Part shown: positions 1 to 10,991 of the stretch, in pieces
Numbering within the stretch: position 1 is the stretch's first letter
Layout: every line of letters begins with the position of its first letter
Origin: Elymus sibiricus
Lineage: Eukaryota > Streptophyta > Magnoliopsida > Poales > Poaceae
DNA length: 64,000 bases
NCBI GenBank assembly: GCA_039707655.1
Contig: CM077667.1
Coordinates: forward strand, 153,733,642 to 153,797,641
Reading direction: 5' to 3'
Notes under the pieces: generated by a model
What the model was told of the DNA's origin: nothing
Databases searched by the model: none
Seen by the model: the letters and a program-made list of their open reading frames with translations, nothing else
Made by a program: the position numbers and the translations under genes

Positions 1-1020
1 AAACTGTCCGACTGATTTCTGGCTGATGTAAGCCGTCTCGCGAGCCATCCGATTCAGGCAGATCGTGCGACGCTGCGCGTTCATCTGGACCACGCACTCA
101 CCGCCTGCCTCATCTTCACGCCCAGCAACGAGATCCACTCGTTCTTCCACCACACATGCAATCCCCATTTTTCCTCTTTATTTCTCCTCTTTGACTTTTC
201 ACCATGGCCCTCGCCGGAGCATCCGCAGGCGGCGTGCAGCATCCCAGTAGCTGTCGACCCGTCGCACCCATGTCGTCTTCCAGCACCCGTGGCATCCGTC
301 GTCATGCTCAATGTTGCCGAGCACCGTTTGGCACCGTCGGCTCCTGCTGCGGTCGATGTTGCCGAGTACGTTGGTGCAGCGCCGCCGGCGTTGCAGAGGA
401 GCGCTTGGTTCTCGCCGATGGGGCGCGCCTCCTGGGGGAGCTGCAGTGCGGTGAAGCTTCGCGGCGGCCGTCGGGATGCGGTGATGGGGCACCACCGTGC
501 TGGTGTTGGCGCTGCAAGGAAACATCGCCGAGATTGCAGTGAAGCGCAGCGGGGTTCGTTGGAGCTCCGACGAGGTTGCAATGAAGCGTCGGGTAGCGCC
601 GCCGGAGCTGCGGCGAAGCTCCGCGGGGTTCGTTGGAGCTCCGACGAGGTTGCAATGAAGCGTCGGGGAGCGCCGCCGGAGCTGCAGTGAAGCGCTGCGG
701 GGTCGTTGGAGCTCCGGCGAGGTTGCAATGAAGCGCCGCCAGAGCTGCAGTGAAGCACCGCGGGGTCGTTGAAGCTTCATCGGGGCTGCAATGGAGCGCC
801 GCCGGGCGTCACCGGTGCTTCGCGCTGACACGTCGTGCTGCCATGAAAGCTGCTGTGCTGAAGCTATTTTTGTTGCAGATGCCACGGGGTGCAGGATGAA
901 AGAACAGAGAGGAAGACGACGGCTTCGTTTGCTGCCATCGAAGGGCCATCATCTGTCACATCGTACGGCTTCCGGCTGATCCGTAGCAGTTGCCCTAATA
1001 AAATCTTGACCTTCTACTAA
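1..1020. other. GC-rich segment of unknown origin
   Basis: This block is much richer in GC than the sequence to its right. Overlapping open frames run on both strands, but they are low-complexity (Leu-His-Cys-Ser-Ser and Arg-Arg-Ser-Ser repeats on the minus strand) and follow from the repeat at 537-807 rather than from a protein family I know. I see no LTR end, target duplication or terminal inverted repeat inside the window. It could be part of a DNA transposon or a Gypsy untranslated region, and its left edge lies outside the window. Confidence 0.4.
537..807. repeat. Degenerate tandem repeat, about 3.8 copies of a 74/63-bp unit
   Basis: Units begin near 537, 611, 685 and 748. Each has a core of the form GTTGGAGCTCCGACGAGG followed by TTGCAATGAAGCG and GCGCCGCCGGAGCT. 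The first two units are about 74 bp and nearly identical; the last two are shortened to about 60-63 bp. Copies of GCAATGAAGC/GCAGTGAAGC alternate inside each unit, so a half-unit duplication probably came first. Confidence 0.75.
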
Positions 1021-1861
1021 TTAAAATTGCATCTGCCTTTTATATCTCAGCAGGTGCCTAATAAAACTAAATCGATTCAAACAAATTACAACTAGGATAA
1101 ACAAATAATCTATCTGAACTGGTGCGTCATCTTCAAGTGTGTCTTGTTTCACAGATGGGCCCCAGCCGATTTCTTTCAATGAAAGGTGGACACGTACATA
1201 TCTTTTTTGCCAAGGAGCTTGTTCCTTACGTGGCTGGAACAGAAACAAATCTCTTGTCTTTATCTTCTTGAACGAACATGATTTTATCTCGTCAAAATCC
1301 TCAAATTGAACTCCTTCCAAATTATCTCCAACCAAATATTGTTTAACAGCCGTGCAGCCTTTCCAATCCACACCTAGCATAGATTCTTTCCTCGCCTGAA
1401 ACAAAGGCATGGATCCACCTATTTGCTTGCTAAACAAACCCATCCATGCTTGTTTTTTCCTTAAGTAAATCATCTCCACCAACGTGACACACCAACGTAT
1501 CATCTTTCTCATCCATGCATGGTTGTACACACGAGCATACAAGATCCACCACATGCATGCTAGGAAATTTTGTGAACTCTTGTACGTTCTCACATTCCTG
1601 ATCATAAAGTATGTTCTTCGGCACATACACGTCTTTTTCATTCAAGCTTGGTGCAACAGTGTTGCCATCAATAATCGTTGCTTCATATACGTTCATATCA
1701 GATACAATCCATAGCATCATCAAAACAAACAAAAGATGCAAGCAAAAACAGAATCTGTCTAAAACAGAACAATTTGTAATGATCTGTAGACAAACTATGC
1801 TTCTGTATCTTAGAAAATTCTGAAAAATTAGAACAACCCGGGAAATTTGCCGTGTAAACAA
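1021..1861 (-). pseudogene. Unidentified broken ORF in the 3' part of element A
   Basis: Two overlapping minus-strand frames (1861-1430, then 1641-1021) look like one coding stretch split by a frameshift near 1450-1480, because the second frame picks up where the first ends. The product is rich in Asp, Lys and aromatic residues (for example CHVGGDDLL and GWGPSVKQD) and shows no zinc knuckle, DSG, HHCC or YxDD motif. I do not recognise it. It sits downstream of gag, where pol would be expected in a complete Gypsy element, but does not resemble pol. It may be an accessory ORF or captured sequence. Confidence 0.35.
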
Positions 1862-2138
1862 TTCAGATCAAAAAGACGCTCTAGTAAAATCAGAGAAAAT
1901 CTGGACTGGATGCAAAACTTTCTGTTGCACCGTATCTATTTTACTTATCATTCAAGTCATCCCAAAGGCTTTACTTGGCACAAACACAAATTTAAACATA
2001 AAAACACAATCATACAGTAGCAACAATCATGTTATCTCACACAAACATAAAGTAGAACAAGAAAAATAAGGTAACTATTGGGTTGCCTCCCAACTAGCGC
2101 TATTGTTTTACGCCCCTAGCTAGGCATAATGCATATGA

Positions 2139-2906
2139 TCAAGTGTTGTCATCTTTGATGTCAAGCTCCTTAATCACACAACCATGCTTCTTAGCAATAG
2201 GAGGCTTGATGATAGGTTCTCTTATCATGTTTATAAAATTGGGATGCACACTAATCATTTTAAGATCCTCATCTCTTTTGATAGGAGCGATACTAGAGTT
2301 CTTGAGGACATACATAACCTTAGAATTTGTTCTTTGAGAGATACTAGCATTAGTTTTAGAGGGAGTGAAAGTGGAACCAATTTTATCAATGACTTCCTTC
2401 ATTTTATCAATTCTACTAAAACCTAGCTCTACCCGTTCATTGAACGTTGTATCTTTCTCCTTTAATGCTTTCAAAGTAATTCCTACCTTCGATCCAAATT
2501 GAGTGATATGATTATGAGTCGTTTTATCCAACTCTTCCATTTGTTCTTTAGTGTCCATTTTGTTTTCAATAATCTCAAGCCTTTGCATAATATGCTCCAT
2601 AGTTAAGGTAGTTCCACTAATAATGATGGGTGGTGATCCCACTAAATTTTCCATAGCCTTGAAAGCATCCAAAGTGTGGCTCATTAAGAAGTTACCACCG
2701 GTAATAGTATCAAGTACAAATCTATACCAAGTAGTAATACCCACATAAAAATTACGCGGCAAGATGTTGGGGGATTGCTTACGAGTTGATTTATTTTGAG
2801 CATTGCAAATCCTATGCCAAGCATCTCTTAAACTTTCTCCTCTCCTTTGTTTAAAATTAAGCACCTCATTCTCGGGAGTAAAAGGAACAAAGGAAGAACT
2901 AGCCAT
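2139..2906 (-). CDS. Gag-like protein of Gypsy element A (about 255 aa)
   Basis: Gypsy capsid-type protein. The frame is open to 2966, but I start it at the Met of MASSSF (2906). The segment NFKQRRGESLRDAWHRIC followed by ITTWYRFVLDTITGGNFL is the conserved part of the gag of this Triticeae Gypsy group. The C-terminal half has spaced Leu/Ile/Glu residues suggesting a coiled coil (residues about 105-190). There is no zinc knuckle and no protease after it. The N-terminal capsid region seen in M and B (MTQENTKLCDF / MSQDTTKLCDF type) is missing. It ends with KDDNT, the same last residues as the protease ORF of M, and the same non-coding block follows, so the 3' module is shared. The open frame could reflect recent activity in trans or chance. 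Confidence 0.65.
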   Translation of the reverse strand: MASSSFVPFTPENEVLNFKQRRGESLRDAWHRICNAQNKSTRKQSPNILPRNFYVGITTWYRFVLDTITGGNFLMSHTLDAFKAMENLVGSPPIIISGTTLTMEHIMQRLEIIENKMDTKEQMEELDKTTHNHITQFGSKVGITLKALKEKDTTFNERVELGFSRIDKMKEVIDKIGSTFTPSKTNASISQRTNSKVMYVLKNSSIAPIKRDEDLKMISVHPNFINMIREPIIKPPIAKKHGCVIKELDIKDDNT

Positions 2907-3042
2907 AGCAACAAGCAAACAAGCAAAGATAAATATTTTTGTATTTTTGATTTTTATAGCAAGCAAAATATAACAACAAATAAAAACTAGAACAAGTGAA
3001 TGATAAGATGTGAGAAGGTACTTAATAGTAAGTTGATGATAC

Positions 3043-3060
3043 TCCCCGGCAACGGCGCCA
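3043..3060 (-). promoter_or_regulatory. Primer binding site for tRNA-Asp, element A
   Basis: On the minus strand this reads TGGCGCCGTTGCCGGGGA, complementary over all 18 bases to the 3' end of plant tRNA-Asp(GUC) including CCA. It lies 11 bases inside the LTR edge at 3072. Confidence 0.85.
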
Positions 3061-3071
3061 GAAATCCTTCC

Positions 3072-4608
3072 TGATACTTGTGATCTGCGTTGGGTTTTTC
3101 CCGAAGAGGAGGGGATGATGCCGCACAGTATAGATAAGTATTTTCCTCAGTAAGAACCAAGGTTATCGAACCAATAGGAGGATCACACAACTTCCCGTCT
3201 TCAGCGCCTACACACAAAAGAGCACACACTTGCACCCAACGCGGGCAAGAGGGTTGTCAACCCCGTTGAACTCGTTACTTGCAAGCGATAAGTAGTGTAG
3301 ATGATAGTTGATAATTATAAATTGAAAAATAAAAGGAAAACAAATAAATGGCAGCAAGGTATTGGGAGCGTTTGTAAATATATTTGTGAATAGACCCGGG
3401 TGCCATAGTGTTCGCTAGAGGCTTCTCTCTCAAAGAAAGCATACAGTGGGTAAACAAATTACTGTTGGACAATTGATAGAAAAGCGCATAGTTATGCAAT
3501 ATTTATTCACGGCAATGATCATGTGTATATAGGAATCACGTCCATAAACAAGTAGACCGACTCTTCCTGCATCTACTACTATTACTCCACCCATCAATCG
3601 CTATCCAGCATGCATCTAGAGTATTAAGTGAAACAGAGTAATGCTTGGAGAATGATGACATGATGTAGACAAAGTAAACTCAATTAATATGAATAAACCC
3701 CATCATTTTATGCTTAGTGGCAGCAATACAAAGACGTGTCTTGTCCCCTACTATGTCACTGGGATATAGAGCACCGCCAGATTGAACCCACTACAACGCA
3801 CCTCTCTCACTAAAGATAAACCAATCTAGTTGGCCAAACTAAACCGATAGATCGAAGAGAATTACGAAGCTATAATAATCATGCAAATAAAATACCAGAA
3901 AGTATTCAATATATTATCATGAATAATCTAAACATAAACCCACAATGCATCGGATCCCAACAAACACACCGCAAAGATGGATTACATAAGATAGATCGCC
4001 GCGGGAATCGCGGTGATCATGGCAATGAAGAAGATAGAGAGGGAGATAGCCATCTAGGTACTAACTACGGACCCGTAGGTCTGTGGTGAACTACTCACAC
4101 ATCACCATGGGAGCAGCAAGGATGGTGTAGAGGCCCTCCGTGATCGATTCCCCTCCGGCAGGGCACCATAAAAGGGCTCCAGATGAGATCGCGGTAGAAC
4201 AGAGACTTGCGGCGGCGGAAAAAGTGTTTCGGGAGCTCCCCTGAGATTTTTGGACTATATGTGAATTTATAAGCCAGAGTACGGGGTCAGGGGATCTGGG
4301 AGGGGGCACAAGCTAACAAGGCGCGGCCACCCCCCCTGTGCGGCCTCCGGTCTTCTTCTGAAGCTTCCATGTATTCTTTTGGTCCAAAAAAATCATCAAA
4401 AAGTTTCGGGGTATTTGGACTCCGTTCGGTACTGTAAACCTAGAAACCCGAAAACAGGCAGAAAACAACAACTGGCACTTGGCACTGGGTTAATAGGTTA
4501 GTGCCCAAAAATAATATAAAATAACAACTAATGCCTTAAAAGTATCCTTGAATGATAATATTATAGCATGGAACAATCAAAAACTATAGATACGTTGGAG
4601 ACGTATCA
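3072..4608 (-). repeat. 5' LTR of Gypsy element A
   Basis: In plus-strand orientation it starts TGATACTTGTGATC (the reverse complement of the LTR end) and finishes GAGACGTATCA (the reverse complement of TGATACGTCTC). At 1537 bp it matches the LTR of element B (44237-45806) in both ends and in its primer-site spacing, so A and B belong to one family. It interrupts an older LTR fragment that continues at 4609. Confidence 0.85.
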
Positions 4609-4949
4609 GGGAGTCCCGAGGGACCCACGATCTCAGAGGGCGTGCCCTAGGGGGCGAACGCGCTCCCCAGGCTCGTGGCTCCCCTGGCAGCAGTCTGGTA
4701 CATCTCTAAGTCTTAGTGGGTCTCTTATGTTCCATAAAAAATCACCGTAAAATTTCGTGGCATTTGGACTTCGTTTGATATGGATTTTCTAGAAAACAAA
4801 AAAATAGTCAAAAAGATAGAAACTGGCACTGGGCACTAGGTCAACAGGTTAGTCCATAAAATCTTATAAAAGTGCACCAAAACCATGTAGAACTTAAGTA
4901 CATATGGCATGAATACTTCATAAATTATCGATACGTTGGAGGCATATCA
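4609..4949 (-). repeat. Gypsy LTR fragment (host of element A)
   Basis: It ends GATACGTTGGAGGCATATCA, the reverse complement of a TGATATGCCTCCAACGTATC LTR start. The interior contains the usual tract asking for GGCACTGGGCACTAGGTCAAC, typical of this LTR group. Only the U3 side remains; the rest is not seen left of element A, so A may have arrived with a deletion. Confidence 0.65.
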
Positions 4950-5212
4950 GACGTAATCGTTGCCATGTAATCCATGAAGCCGCCATGATGCCAAGATCAC
5001 TGTAGCGACATGTGATCGAGCGATAGGACCATGTATTACATATGTGCTACATGTTTCCTGATTACCATATCATGATCACATTATTTTGTGTGATTTGATC
5101 TGTAGGAGTGGTATGAATTAGGAAAGGAAAAAGACCAAGTGTAGAGTAGGTCAAGGGATAAACAAATCATGAAGTTTCAGCACACTAACGTGATGACCCC
5201 TAGCGATGGAAA
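4950..5212. other. Unassigned 260-bp gap
   Basis: AT-rich sequence between two LTR fragments. I see no ORF, repeat end or RNA gene in it. Confidence 0.5.
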
Positions 5213-7830
5213 ACTGAAAGATCGTGGATGTCTCCTAGAGGGGGGTGAATAGGCGCTTTAAAATAATTATGGTTTAGGCTTGAACAAATGCGGAATAAAA
5301 CTAGTGTTTAATCTATCAAGCACAAAACCTAAAAAAACTAGGCTCACCTATGTGCACCAACAACTTATGCTAAGCAAGATAAGCAACTAAGTGATAGCAA
5401 GATATATAAATGAAACACTGTGGCTATCACAAAGTAAAGGGCTCTGGTAAGAGATAACCGAGGCACGCGGAGACGATGATGTATCCCGAATTTCACACCC
5501 TTGTGGATGCTAATATCGGTTTGGAGCGGTGTGGAGGCACAATGCTCCCCAAGAAGCCACTAGGGCCATTGTAATCTCCTCGCGCCCTCGCACGATGCAA
5601 GATGTCATGATTCCACTAAGGGACCCTTGAGGGCGGTCACCAAACTCGTAAAATTGGCAACCCTTGGGGGCAGTCACCGGTTCCCGTACACTTTGGCAAC
5701 CCTTGAGGGCGGTCACGATAGCCGTACAAATTGCTCGGGGCAATCTCCACAACTTAATTGGAGACCCCTACGCTTTCCCAGAGCTTTGCACCACAATGAT
5801 TGAGCTCCAAGACACCAACCGTCTAGGGCACCAAAGCACCCAAGGGGAACAAGCTCTAGGGTGCCCAAACACCCAAGAGTAATAAGCTTCTAAAACTTAA
5901 CTTCCATGTATCTCCGTGGAGAACTCGAACCTATGCACCAAATGAAATGGCAAGGGCACACGGAGTGCCCAAGTCCTTCTCTCCCAAATCCCACCACAAC
6001 AACTAATGCTATGGAGGAAAATGAGAGGAAGAACAAAGAAGAGAACACGAGGAACTCCAAGATCTAGATCCAAAGGGTTCCCCTCACATAGAGGAGAAAG
6101 TGATTGGTGGAAACATAGATCTAGATCTCCTCTCTCTTTTCCCTGAAGACCTAGCAAGAATCATTGGAGGGACTGAGAGAAAGCAAGCTCGAAGAAGGTC
6201 AACAATGGGGGCAAAACACGAGCTCAATGGATAGAGACCATTGGGGAAGAAGGCCTCCTTAAATAGCCCCCCCCGCCAAATCCAACCGTTATGTGCACTG
6301 GATGCACACAAGCGGTACTACCGCTTGGGCGGAAGGTCCTGGAGTATAGTGCAAAGGCGAAGCACCCTGAGGCGGTAGTGCCGCTGGAGCGGTACTACCG
6401 CTCCCCCAAGCGGTACTACCTCTGGGGTTGCAGTACACAGGAGAGAAGGTACTATTGCACCTTACTACCGACCTACAACCACGAAGAGGCAAATGAGTCC
6501 AGAGGCTAAAAAATAAGCGGAAGTGGAGCGGTAGTGGGCAGGCGTTACTACCGCTTATGGGCGGTACTACCGCTCGCACTACCATTCTACTGTCACGCAA
6601 CCCGACATGAAAAGTCGAGTTCCCAGAAGCATCGGTAGTAGCCGCGGTACTAGACAGCGGAAGTACCATTTATAAGCGGTACTACCGCTTCCCAGGGCGG
6701 TACTACCGCGGGAGAGCTACAAAGAAGCTCAAGCAAAACAGATGGATATAATAAAACCTTAACTGCCTAACTTCTACAAATGAGCTCCGAATAGAGCAAA
6801 CTCAAGCTTGTTGGGTAGATGACAACAAATACTATCCAACAACGGCTGGTTATAGTAAGAAGAGGCAGTAGAAAAATGCCAATGATATAGAGATGTGAAA
6901 CCTCTATGAACAAAGAACCGGCAAAAACCCCAACATCGAAAACATCATGGAAGATGCAAGTGAACTCCGTTTTCGATGAACTCGAGCCTGTCATGAAGAT
7001 GACCATAAACACCAAACAAGAACCAAGAAAGATGATGCAAGGATGCAATGGTTTGATCTCTCTACGAACGATACGATCAAGCTACTCACTCCAAAACCCC
7101 CCTTGATAGTACGACAAACGATCCTATAACCCGGTCTTCCAACTAACACCATGAGACCGGTAAAATAGAAAACCTATCAGGGGCAAACCTATACCTTGTA
7201 CATAGTCCACTTGAGCTAGATGATGGCAATCTTGACTTCCTCAAGTTGGACCACCTTTCTTGATTGTGTTGGATCGATGAAGACTACTTGATTGCTTCCC
7301 CATACTCTACTATGGGTGAGACACTCTTCGACACATCTTCATAAGTTCATTGTCACCACAATGGATGGCAAGCTTCAAGGATGTGATCGCTTCATGATGC
7401 TCCACTTGAACTTGCACACCGCAACCTAACCCCACATAGAACTCTCACGTAGACCATGGGTTAGTACACAAAGCGTAATGGACAATGCTTACCATACCAT
7501 GGGATCACTTGATCCCTTTCGGTGTATCTTCTACGCTTTGCGTGTTGATCAACTTGATTCACACTTTTACTTTTTTTGCGAGTGATTCACACTTTTACTT
7601 ATTCTTGATCAGCCTTATATCATGTCTTCTACATGACCAATCTTTGGATAATTCTTTGAATAGCACCTTGGTCATCTCATAAACTCCTTGAAACCAACAC
7701 ATGGACTTCAAGAAATGCATATGGACAAATCCATCAACTATAACTCAAGGCAACCATTAGTCCATAGAGAATGTCATCAATTACCAAAACAACACATGGG
7801 GGCACCCTGCTCTTTCAACAACTCACATAT
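5213..7830 (-). mobile_element. Sirevirus-like Copia LTR remnant O
   Basis: It opens with a tract reading GTCTCCTAGAGGGGGGTGAA, the type of LTR edge also seen in E and F (TATGTCTAGAGGGGGTGG). It closes near a stretch resembling the end of those LTRs (ATTACCAAAACAACACATGG then GCTCTTTCA). In between is an array of AGCGGTACTACCGCT palindromes (6312-6715) with a TATA-like CTATTTAAG on the minus strand near 6262. No gag or pol flanks it, so it is probably a solo or truncated LTR, about 2.6 kb. Edges are approximate and I found no target duplication. Confidence 0.55.
6312..6715. promoter_or_regulatory. Palindrome array AGCGGTACTACCGCT in LTR O
   Basis: At least ten copies or half-copies of an inverted repeat AGCGGTA-N-TACCGCT lie in 400 bp, with exact copies near 6312, 6390, 6560, 6680 and 6697 and degraded ones between. 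For a minus-strand element the array lies just upstream of the TATA-like site near 6262, which is the U3 enhancer position described for Sirevirus LTRs. A role in transcription is inferred. Confidence 0.65.
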
Positions 7831-8979
7831 CAAGATGGGTTGTGCTCGCAACATAGCTCACATTCATTGGGTAGAGTCGTAGCCTTAACATGCGTACAGT
7901 CGTGTTGTATTAGTGCCCTTGCACTATATAATTCTTTACTACCATAGCTCGATTAAGAAAGGAAAATAAATAAATAAGGGTAACTTATCCCCGTCTGCAC
8001 TACTTAAAATCTTAAGGCAACCATTAGATCTTGAAAAAAATGTTCTTAAATGTTTTACATAGAACAATTCTGGTAGGATAATAGGGCAGGACACACATGA
8101 GAGAGGCCAATGATGACCCAGACTCATAGGGGATCAATCGTAGTCCTTTCGATAAGTAAGAGTGTCGAACCCAACAAGGAGCAGAAGGAAATGACAAGCG
8201 ATTTTCAGCAAGGTATTCTCTGCAAGTGCTATAAGTAACATTGATAGATAATTTTCTAGCAAGACAATTCATAACAAGTGACAACTAACAAAAGTAGCAA
8301 GTGTGCAGAAAGGTAGCCCAATCCTTTTTATAGCAAAGGACATGCCTAAAAGTTCTCTTATATGAAGCAAGGTGCTCTCGAGGACACATGTGAATTTCCG
8401 TTTAGTCACGTCCATCATGTTTAGTTGATTCACGTTCGTTACTTTGATAATTTGATATGTGGGTGGACCAATGCTTAGGTGGTGTTCTTACTTGAACTAA
8501 TAACCTACTTATGATTACCCCCTCTCGCAAGCATCCGCAACTACGAAAGAGAATTAAGATAAATCTAACCATAGCATAAAACATATGGATCCAAATCAGC
8601 CCCTTAAGGAATAACGCATAAAGTAGGGTTTAAGCTTCTGTCACTCTCGAAACCCATCATCTACTTATTACTCCACAATGCCTTCACTTAGGCCCAAAAT
8701 ATGGTGAAGTGTCATGTAGTCGACGTTCACATGACGCCACTAAAGGAAGCAACAACATACATTTCATGAAAATATTGAACGAATATCAACTTCACATGAT
8801 TACTTGTAACAAGACTTCTCCCATGTCCTCGAGAACAAAAGTAACTACTCACAAATCATAACCATATTCAAGATCAGTGTGTAATGAATATGATAAAGGA
8901 TCTGAACATATTATCTTCCACCAAGTAAACCAACAAGCATCAACTACAAGATGTAATCAACACTACTAGCAGCCCCCTC
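7831..8979. repeat. AT-rich LTR-like sequence (host of element E)
   Basis: There is no long ORF. The stretch from about 8720 to 8970, with TTTCATGAAAATATTGAACG and a run about threading CATGATTACTTGTAACAAGA, is a very common Triticeae intergenic sequence that I associate with a Gypsy LTR in reverse orientation. It is cut at 8979 by the LTR of element E. The part from 7831 to about 8000 is not assigned. Confidence 0.4.
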
Positions 8980-10485
8980 TGGATCCGAAGTATGTCTAGA
9001 GGGGGGGGGGGTGATTAGACTACTTGACTAAATAAAAATCTAGCCTTTTCCCAATTTTAAATGTTGGCAAGTTTTAGCAATTGTAGCAAGTCAAGTACAC
9101 CCTACACATGCAAGTCTAAGAGTATAGCAGCGGAAAGTAAAGATATGCACATGAAAGTAAAGGTAGGGAGAGGAGAATCAAACGCAATTGATGACACAAA
9201 GATTTTTCCCGTGGTTCCGATAGGTGGTGCTATCGTACGTCCACGCTGATGGAGACTTCAACCCACGGAGGGTAGCGGTCGCGACAGTCCACGGAGGGCT
9301 CCACCCGTTAGGGTCCACAAAGTAGCAACCTCGTCTATTCCATCACAGCTTCCGTCCACGAAGGACTAGCCTCACTATGGGTAGATCTTCATGAAGTAGG
9401 CGATCTCCTTGCCCGTACAAACTTCTTGGTCCAACTCCACAACACGAAGAAGGAGGCTCCCAAGCGACACCTAACCAATCTAGGAGGCACCACCCTCCAA
9501 AAGGTAATAGATGTGGTAACAATGATGAACTCCTTGCTCTTGTGCATCAAAAGATAGTCTCCTCAACACACATCACTCTCTCACAGATTTGGCTTGGTAG
9601 AATAGGATGATTGGGTGGAAAGCAACTTGGGGAGGCTAAAAATCAAGATTCATATGGTTGGAGTGGAAGGTCTTGATCTCAACACATGAGTAGGTGGTTC
9701 TCTCTCAGAAAAATGGATGGGGCAAGTGTAGGTGTGTTCTGAGTGCTTCCTCTATGAGTGAGAGGAGGTGGAGGGGTATATATAGGCATCTCCAAAAATC
9801 CAACCGTTATAACATTATTGCCCAACTCGGTGAAACCAGAGTAAAAACTCGGTTGCACCGACTAGTGCAAAATGTGGCAACTTTTGGCTTTTCGGTGAGT
9901 CCGATATATAAATCTCGGTGGTGCCGATATGGGTCACCTGGGCAGTTTCCAAATCTCGGTGAGACCAATTCTCAAAACTCGAAAATTCCGATTCTTGAAA
10001 ATAGGATACCAGAGAGTTGGTCACTGATTTTGGTTGCACCGAAGTGAAAAGTTGGTGGCACCGAGACTAGGGTTTTGACTGGGATCTGTCTAGAGTTTGA
10101 ACTCGGTAGGGCCGATTCTGAAAAGTTAGTGGCACCGATTTTAGTGGTAGGGTTTAGACAGAGATTTTGTGGGAGAATTCCATGTGTATTTTTGGTGGCT
10201 AATCTCTAAGCACTTGAGCAACCAGATCATCATAGACACCTCATCCCCTTTTAATAGTATTGGCTTTCCTATGGACTCAAGGTGTGATTTCTCACAAAAT
10301 GTAAAATATAGATTCTTCAAGCTTGTTGCCAATAGATGTTCCTTTCATCTAGGGAATCTCCTCACAATCCTTTTGCCAATCCATTCATTGAACTTTCCTG
10401 AAATTTACTTGGTGAAAACATTAGTCCAAAGAAATATATGTTATTATTAATTACCAAAACCACCTAGGGAGAAGTTGTGCTTTCA
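8980..10485 (-). repeat. 3' LTR of element E
   Basis: It starts near GGATCCGAAGTATGTCTAGA (the 5' LTR has TGTAGGATCCGAAG, so its first bases are damaged here) and ends GTTGTGCTTTCA followed by the polypurine tract. The length is about 1506 bp. The first 385 bp closely match the 5' LTR fragment at 40584-40968. A TATA site (9777-9784) and palindrome array lie inside. Confidence 0.8.
9777..10140 (-). promoter_or_regulatory. U3 promoter of element E LTR: TATA site plus palindrome array
   Basis: TATATATA at 9777-9784 is followed, on the upstream side for a minus-strand element, by about nine variants of the inverted repeat TCGGTG-N-CACCGA between 9829 and 10140. Spacing is irregular (20-45 bp). 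The same layout occurs in F (47576-47940) and, with another motif, in O. Confidence 0.7.
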
Positions 10486-10991
10486 ATCTCCCCCTTTTTG
10501 GTAATTGATGACAACATATAGATCAAAGCTTCGATAGAGATAAAACAATGAGTAGCATCGTTGCTTTGAGAAGTATGTGATAAGCAAGAGCTCCCCCTAA
10601 ATTTGTGCATTATTTGAAATTTGCATTTGAATGCAAATGCACAATTGATTAGGAGTGTGGGTAACTCTTTCATGTCACATACAACTTGGTGGTGCGCATA
10701 AATGATATGAATGGATTACAATGCACATGACACCAAAAATGAGTGAATGATCATAATATTAACATCACATGGATAGGAAATAGTAGCATCATCAAGCAAG
10801 TGTATGATCAAACACAACGAAGTTTAGGAACAACCAAGTGATAAACCAAATGTTTTTAACACAAAGAGAGCAACCAAAAGACAAGACTCTCTCTCTCTCT
10901 CTCTCTCGAAGCCCTATGATCTATACACTACTTCTCCCCCTTTGGCAACAAGTTACCAAAAAGTTCAAAGTATGTAGAACTAATCATCTCT
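10486..10991 (-). promoter_or_regulatory. Polypurine tract region of element E
   Basis: Right next to the 3' LTR the minus strand reads CCAAAAAGGGGGAGAT, the plus-strand priming tract. Similar AGGGGGAG tracts recur near 10591 and 10935. Repeated polypurine motifs upstream of the 3' LTR are a known Sirevirus trait. A (CT)n run lies at about 10889-10908. No ORF of note. Confidence 0.65.

Larger units (their letters stand above)
1021..4608 (-). mobile_element. Gypsy retrotransposon A (gag-bearing, partial), minus strand
   Basis: On the minus strand the element runs 5' LTR (4608-3072), primer binding site (3060-3043), gag-like ORF (2906-2139) and a 3' non-coding stretch. The conserved block after gag (about 2130-2070) and the block at about 1740-1930 also occur in elements C and M, so the three share a backbone. 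No protease, RT or integrase is visible and no 3' LTR is recognised. The left edge at 1021 is only a composition change. The element ends inside an LTR fragment (4609-4949). Family is WHAM/Sabrina-like Gypsy by recall; it looks non-autonomous or deleted. Confidence 0.7.

Noticed and set aside
81..885. Overlapping 225- and 228-codon minus-strand frames as a gene
   Set aside because: Low-complexity repeats of the underlying 74-bp unit; several frames are open at once and no domain is seen.
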